Assembly: GCA_022497145.1 (NCBI GenBank)
Contig: MU385858.1
Span: 558,001 to 622,000 of the forward strand
Source of the DNA: Rostrohypoxylon terebratum
Taxonomy: Eukaryota > Ascomycota > Sordariomycetes > Xylariales > Hypoxylaceae
DNA: 64,000 bases
Direction of reading: 5' to 3'
Below are positions 58,312 to 64,000 of this stretch, piece after piece. Positions within the stretch are counted from its first letter, which is position 1. Each line of letters starts with the position of its first letter. The translations under genes and the position numbers were made by a program. The notes below the pieces were generated by a model, which had not been told where the DNA came from, did no database searches, and worked only from the letters and a program-made list of their open reading frames with translations.

Positions 58312-59770
58312 TATGGTCCTTTCCTGGCGGTGGAGACACATGATGTCTTGCTGTCTATTCACTACCCTGGTACGGTGCATAACTGGTTGGGTTCACCTTA
58401 AAGCTTGGCGTTCCGGAATCATTTCAAGGTGTTTGTTGAGGCATGGCGTTTTAGTTGGTCCGCATGTATTCCAGGCGGGACTTGATGGTATGATTCACCA
58501 TTTCTCTTCACTGAACTGATTGGGGTGGATCATTGCATTTTGGGCACTATTTGGTCTAAGACCCGCAAAGCAGCTGGGTTGGGGGGCTGCGAAAAGGCAT
58601 ATAGATACCTAAGATACCTCTGTGTTGTATAATGAAATGATACGCAATATTCTGCAATATCTCACTGATCCGATTATGTAAGATTACATTATTTGACCTG
58701 GGGATACAAGAGACCCCGGAGTCAGATTCGCAGCATGGGTGTGTATTCAGTAGATATCTCGGATTCGCATACAACTATGGATGTCGTAAGACCAGTTGTA
58801 GGCCTGGCTGTGATAGCCGTCCACATTCGTAATGTGGCTGTGTTGTGGAGGCTTATGCTGTTTGTACTGCTGTACTGACAATAGGACCTACATATGCGCG
58901 CGCCAACGGAGTAAGCTGAAAGAGACTCTACACTATTACATGCTTAACTTGCGAACCATTATATACCTACTCAAGTTTGGTCCATTCTGTCCTTGCCGCG
59001 TAGCCGGACTAAGCCCTTATCTTCGGGACTTGTAGTGGGACCGGAAGCTCTTGGTCCGGGCGTACGGTACCGGGCGGGGATATATGGTCGCGCCTACCCC
59101 GAGAGAAATTCCCCTATTCCGCGATCACCCCTCACTCCTTTCATTTCTCCCTTTTACAAGTCAGAATCCGGCCCGATCCTAAAGATTGAAGCTGTTGTGC
59201 CCGGATCGACGTTTAAGACGATCCCAATTTCTTCAAAGTTATCCAGAGAAATTACCTATACAAAAAAGATAGATTTCGACCTTTGATAATTCACAGAAAT
59301 GACTTATTTTCTCATCGCGATGAGTCACTTGTTATGAGAACTCGATTACAAATACAGGCTGACAAGTTATATGAATATGTCTGATCGGCGCAGTTAAGAT
59401 TTTATCTGCGATATATCCACCACCGTGCCGTCACAATACTATCCAATTTTTCTCGGCTTCACCCTTCTAGGAACTAAAATCACCAACATCGATAGAGCTG
59501 AAGTCATTTGGATTGGCGGTGTGGCTGTCATTCCGTATTATCCGGCTAAGTGAATGACTCCTGAGAAGACTCACAGCTGACCTTCTCTAAAGATGTGGTT
59601 CTTTTGTAATTGTATCAACAATTCACATTTAAACTCATGAGATAGAGGCATTGAGTTGAGCAGTAGAAAAAATTTCATTTTCATCTCATTTCGATTATTG
59701 GGATCGAAAATACCTAGGTGGGTAGACATACGCAATCAGGCACTCAATTATCTCTCAAGAAATCTGCACC
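58312..59770. other. intergenic region between TMEM184 and DUF3237 genes
   Basis: Nothing recognisable as a gene in 1.46 kb. A frame at 58993-59286 (+) is GC-richer but has no domain feature. The 500 bp before 59771 are AT-rich and end with a TACCTAGGTGGGTAG word near 59710, presumably promoter. Confidence 0.5.
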
Positions 59771-60262
59771 ATGACTCCAAGTCTCGAATATGTCTTTACC
59801 ATGCGAGAATATATTGGCTCCGATAGAGCAAAACTTACGCCGAAGTCGTCTGGCCCTACTCGTTTGATCATCAGCGTCGTCGACGGTTCTATCAAATTTG
59901 CCGACTCCGATCTCGAGGCCCAAGTTATCCCACCCGGGGGTGATTGGCCTCTTGTGAATTACGACACCGGTATTCTTCATATCGATGCTAGAGCCCGAGC
60001 CAGGACAGACCGAGGAGACCTGTATTTATATTACACGGGGACCCTAGTCATGGGAGAAGGCACGAAAAAGCTTCTAGCTCAGGCACCTGATGCCAAACCC
60101 ACAAAATTTGGAGACGAGACTTGGTTCGCGCATATCAACGTTGAGACGACGGACCAGAGACTGAAATGGATGGAGGCTAGTATGCTTGTGGGTCAAGGAC
60201 GTTGGCATGTTGATGAAAAGGGGTGGGCGGCCGAGTATATGGTATACAAGATCAAGAACTAG
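59771..60262 (+). CDS. DUF3237 (UPF0311-like) protein
   Basis: A single exon encodes 163 residues, the usual size of this small beta-barrel-like family. Visible family features are SLEYVFTMREYIG near the start and RLIISVVDGSIKF. The core is IPPGGDWPLVNYDTGILHIDARARART, followed by GDLYLYYTGTL and TWFAHINVET. It ends GWAAEYMVYKIKN. There is no signal peptide or membrane segment, so it is expected in the cytosol. Members are widespread in fungi and bacteria, and no biochemical role is firmly established to my knowledge. The ATG at 59771 is the first in frame. Confidence 0.9.
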   Translation: MTPSLEYVFTMREYIGSDRAKLTPKSSGPTRLIISVVDGSIKFADSDLEAQVIPPGGDWPLVNYDTGILHIDARARARTDRGDLYLYYTGTLVMGEGTKKLLAQAPDAKPTKFGDETWFAHINVETTDQRLKWMEASMLVGQGRWHVDEKGWAAEYMVYKIKN

Positions 60263-61328
60263 GGCAACAGGACCATGCAAGCGGGTGACATGTCATCTGC
60301 ATAAGAGCTTCTACGTCAGTACCTAGGTAATATTTTGGGTTGTGTTTCGCGTGGAAGTCTGCCGGGATGGTTGCCTTGGGGTTGTCAAACGGTGAAGTGG
60401 AGGGGATAGGTTTAGACTCCACTCCACCTCTTTCAAGTTCAATCATAGAGAGTGATATGATTCTGAATCCAAGAAACGATAATTGTTTAGTAAACTCGTG
60501 TACTAGGTACAGGTAGGAACCTAGTGATATTTGTGTGGTCAATATCATGGATGCTAGAAGTCAATGAAGAGCCCCTGAAACCCCAAGTCAGACTGACTCC
60601 TTTGAGATGTCGTAACTCAACTGGAATTAGGCATACTCGCATATTGTGAGATCAACGAGGATAATTCAAACGTGCCTTCTATCAAAAGCCTGCAACTCAC
60701 GAAGGTGATTTGTCGAATTGGTCAGAAATGCATCGATTATTCAGGGCGAGAAATTGTATGTGGAGCTCAAGGCAACCAACTCATCCTTACACAATGAACA
60801 GATCCCTTAGATCCAAGGCCCTGTCAAGTTTAGCCTTGGAATACTCAAACGTTGGAGGACGGAAACCAAAGAAAAAACAAAAAACGATAGAAAGTTTGAC
60901 GTGTTTATCGTATGATTGGCTCGGCGCGAAGTTGATGTAGCCCGAGATGTGAAAAAGTGCGAGTTTCGGGATAGCTGCATGGCCCAATTAACTTGGCCGT
61001 GAACAGCGAGGGCAAACGACATTGGGAGCCGTTCATAACTGAGTAACATTTTTGGTTTGATTGGAGCCACGAAAAGAGACATTGAACAAACGGACACTTT
61101 TGTTTGTAGAGAGTCTCAGGCAAGTCAAGGCAGCAGCCCGGTGATCAAATACTTGCCACCCTTTCAGAGAAAACCGCTGGGGCATTTATTTGGAACCTCT
61201 ATCTTGAGATATGATCCTTTCCTTTCTCCATCTCACGAGGCTTTGGGAATCCTAACCATCTTGCCGAAATCACCCTCACCTTAATATCCCAATATCATCC
61301 TAGCAATAGTCAGAAAACTACATTCACA
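60263..61328. other. intergenic region upstream of the TPR-SET gene
   Basis: These 1.07 kb contain TACCTAGGTA words near 60320 and 60505 and several short frames on both strands without domain features. It presumably includes the promoter of the gene starting at 61329. Confidence 0.5.
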
Positions 61329-63712
61329 ATGGATCTCAAAGATGTTTCCGAAGTGGATGATTACATGGAGTTTTTCAAGAACATAAAACAAAATGCGGAG
61401 AAAGCCTACCGTCGAAAGGGCGAAAAAGTTCGACAACACCCTCTGCCTATGATGCTCATCTGGCAATTCATGATGAAGCTCGGCAGTGACGAAATGAGGG
61501 GCGGAGACGTGCTTAGAACGCAATTTGCTACGTCGCAAGTACCGGCGTACTATCCCCCTTGTCTTCGCCCCGTCCAGGAGCTTCAGCCCATGATGATATC
61601 AGACATGACGCTCGAGACTCATCATCGAGGGAGACAAGCCATAGTCCACGTACTGACACCTGCCGACCGGATGACTGCCGTTATGGCCATCGCTGAAGAT
61701 GAGGAGGGCACCGCGCTTCTCTTGCAGCTCTATAACCAACCCGAAGAGGCTATGGTTAGCAAGAATACCATCTTACACGAGGGAGATATCTGCCTCCTCA
61801 AGGAGCCCTTTTTCAAAGCAACCGTTAATGGCGGATACAGTCTCCGAGTTGACCATGTCAGCGACATTATCTGGCTTCAGGACGGTGACCCTCGTATACC
61901 ATCCAAGTGGAGAAAGAGGATCGTGGCCCTTGAAGAAGATTCCAATTACATTCGAATGGAGGGAAACGCTGCGGTTCAAACACGAAAATGGGCGGAAGCA
62001 GAACAACTGTAAGTGCCTATGTCGAATGAGTTGATTCATATACTGACCAGCCTCGCAGGTATACACGTGCTATACGCGCAGCGAAAACTCCAGAAGAGAA
62101 GCAGCTAGCCCATCTCAATCGTTCCCTCACCAACCTTCATCTCGAGCGGCCGGAGAAGGCCCTCGACGACGCTCTCAATGGTGGCGCGAGCGGGGATTCG
62201 CCAAGTGAGAAAGCAATCTTCCGAGAAGCCAAGGCCCTCTACGCGCTGCAGAAATTCAAGCCCTGTCTGGAGAAGCTGCTGGCCGTCGTGCGTGCCAACC
62301 CGAAGAACTCGGACGCTTGGGCAGAGATCAAGCGTGTCAAGCAGCGAATCCACGAGGAAGAGACGGGTGCCTATCAGTTCAGCAGCATGTACACGCAAGC
62401 AAAGTCCACGCCACCCCTAATAGATTGCGCCACATACGTCGGATCGGTAGAGGTCCGTGATTCCCCTGGCCGGGGTAAGGGTCTGTTCACCACGAAGAAG
62501 GTCAAAGCCGGAGAGCTCTTGTTATGCGAGAAGGCTTTTGCGTATAGTTATGCCGGCGAGGACAGTCCCATCGGACGGGAGAAGATTACCATACTGATGA
62601 ACCTCAACAATCAGACCATGTGTATGGGCGGACAGGCCGGCCTTATCTCCCAGATCGTCCAGAAGATATTCCATAATCATGGAGGGGCAGCTGCATTCAC
62701 CGACCTGCACCACGGTGATTACGAAAAAGTGGCTGCATCCTCGGTGGACGGAACTCCAATCGTCGATACGTGAGTAACTCCGTAGGCTCAAGCCACCAAA
62801 TGAAAAAAGAAGCAAAGCTAACAAGCATGATCCAGGTTCCTCGTAGCCCGAATCATCCAATTAAACTGCTTCGGCGCCCCGCGCACTAACCACGACGTCC
62901 AATTCGCCAACTTGGACGGGAAGAGCGAGAAGGACAAGGAGGAAAGCAAGGCGTTCACGACATGTGGCGTGTGGCCCCTAGCCTCGCGCATCAACCACTC
63001 CTGCGTGACGAACTGCAGCCGCTCCTTCATCGGGGACATGATGCTGGTGCGCGCAACCGAGGACCTCGAGCCCAACACCGAGCTCTACCACGGCTACCGC
63101 CACCCCAGCGCCAACGAGACCTACGAGGAAACCCAGAAGAAGTTGCGCAATTGGGGCTTCGAGTGCACCTGTGCGCTGTGTCTGGAGAAGAAGACGACCC
63201 CGCCTAGGACCGTGTGTGAGCGCAAGGCACTATACCAGACCCTGAAGCCGCTGCTTAGAGAGAACGCTTCCGCGGAGCAGTTGGCGCGTGCGGCTAAGAT
63301 CCTCGAGACCCTGGAGAAGACGTACAAGCCGCCGACACCTGGTGTGCCGCCCGTGCCGCGTTTCGAGCTGTGGGAACCGTATTTCGGGCTGGGTGCACGG
63401 CTGGGCCAGATCGGCAAGTTCACTGAGAGCTTAGAGATGACTGTCCGGGGGATGGAGTCGCTCGGATACGATGTAGTAGCCCGTCCCCCGAGGCAGGCGG
63501 GAAAGAGGAAGAAGAAGGTGGTGCTGGAGATAAAGCGCTGGGGACAGAGAAACGAACACGTCTTATTTGCATTCTTGACAATAGTCGATGCCTACGAAAT
63601 AATTGCGCCTCAGCTCTGCGAAGTCGCTAAAGAGTATGCCGGCATCGCATACAGCATTGCCTGCGGAGAGAGAGATACATTTGGTAAGCGTTTCCCTACT
63701 CTAGCTACTTAA
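61329..63712 (+). CDS. TPR-SET domain protein (SMYD-like putative lysine methyltransferase)
   Basis: Three exons: 61329-62008, 62059-62769 and 62836-63712, giving 755 residues. Residues 1-215 form the ordered N-terminal region typical of fungal TPR-SET proteins. Residues 215-335 are helical TPR-like repeats (AEQLYTRAIRAAKTPEEKQL, then KFKPCLEKLLAVV). The SET domain runs from about 365 to 560: GRGKGLFTTKKVKAGELLL, then N517-H518-S519-C520 in RINHSC, and LEPNTELYHGY. A post-SET zinc motif follows at Cys574, Cys576 and Cys579 (CTCALC). Such proteins bind S-adenosylmethionine and may methylate lysines on histones or other proteins. A MYND finger between the SET halves is not seen. The final codons read through a GTAAGC that could be a donor joining a distal exon at about 63881. 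I prefer the TAA at 63712. Confidence 0.88.
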
Positions 63713-64000
63713 AATGTTGCCGGTGATGGATCGGATTAGGTGGAGAGTACATACCAAGATAGTAAAGAATAATCGAGACTTGAGTATCAAGAGTACGTTG
63801 TGCAATCTTGAGAATACCAACCTTGAAAGACATGCAACATGGAAATCTTCATTTATTAAACATACAACTTTCTTCTTAGGTGTCAGGTATCTTGACAGCA
63901 TAAACATGGCCTATATGTCAACCTATCACGCCCGAGCTACTCCATCATGTAAAACTCCCCTATCCGACTTACAGCTAAGACTCTGGCCTTATTGACCAAA
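63713..64000. other. downstream region at the window edge
   Basis: AT-rich sequence follows the TPR-SET stop. A pyrimidine-rich TTTCTTCTTAG at 63870-63880 could be a splice acceptor for an alternative last exon ending near 63995. No separate gene is recognised before the window ends. Confidence 0.4.

Noticed and set aside
58993..59286. 97-codon GC-richer frame downstream of the TMEM184 gene
   Set aside because: No recognisable domain and no splice partner. It is likely a chance frame.
1..64000. CRISPR array, viral insertion or secondary-metabolite cluster
   Set aside because: No regularly spaced long repeats, no viral proteins, and no polyketide, peptide or terpene synthase genes are present.

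Overview
The window is nuclear DNA of a filamentous ascomycete (Pezizomycotina). The evidence is frequent 50-120 bp introns with GTAAGT-type donors and CTAAC-type branch sites, long pyrimidine-rich leaders, and protein families typical of these fungi: Nur1, WSC sensor, TPR-SET, DUF3237 and Csc1. Sordariomycetes is my best guess, from general resemblance of the proteins. The genus cannot be fixed from sequence alone. Spacers are peppered with short palindromic TACCTAGGTA-type tracts that are absent from the exons.

Layout. 0.3-2.0 kb: an RWD-like/PARP-type ADP-ribosyltransferase (+). 2.7-6.9 kb: the INCENP/Sli15 scaffold of the chromosomal passenger complex (+, 4 exons). 9.3-12.4 kb: a J-domain protein with a very long disordered body (+, 3 exons). 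14.0-16.5 kb: 3-isopropylmalate dehydratase of leucine synthesis (-, 4 exons). 18.5-21.7 kb: a disordered protein with a C-terminal membrane hairpin (-). 22.3-23.9 kb: nuclear rim protein Nur1 (-). 24.5-25.0 kb: V-ATPase subunit F (+, 3 small exons), divergent from Nur1. 25.5-26.2 kb: an NPC2/ML-domain lipid transfer protein (-). 27.0-29.9 kb: a Csc1/OSCA/TMEM63-type cation channel (-, 5 exons). 32.8-34.5 kb: a coiled-coil protein of unknown role (+). 35.9-39.4 kb: a kelch-like single-pass membrane protein (+). 39.4-47.8 kb: a gene-poor 8.4 kb stretch. 47.8-49.1 kb: a WSC-domain wall-stress sensor (+, 4 exons). 52.9-53.7 kb: a Ser/Thr-rich secreted protein with an apparent 1-nt frameshift (-). 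56.5-58.3 kb: a TMEM184/DUF300 membrane protein (+, 4 exons). 59.8-60.3 kb: a DUF3237 protein (+). 61.3-63.7 kb: a TPR-SET (SMYD-like) protein (+, 3 exons).

The genes are mostly ordinary housekeeping and fungus-specific loci in mixed orientation. There is no operon, secondary-metabolite cluster, intact transposon, CRISPR array or recognisable tRNA/rRNA. Two loose themes are visible. One is nuclear/chromosome biology (INCENP, Nur1, PARP, SET). The other is surface and endomembrane stress biology (Csc1, WSC, kelch receptor, V-ATPase, NPC2, TMEM184). I see no sign that either theme is more than chance neighbourhood. Exon joins were worked out by hand from splice signals, reading phase and family similarity. 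No alignment or RNA evidence was available.
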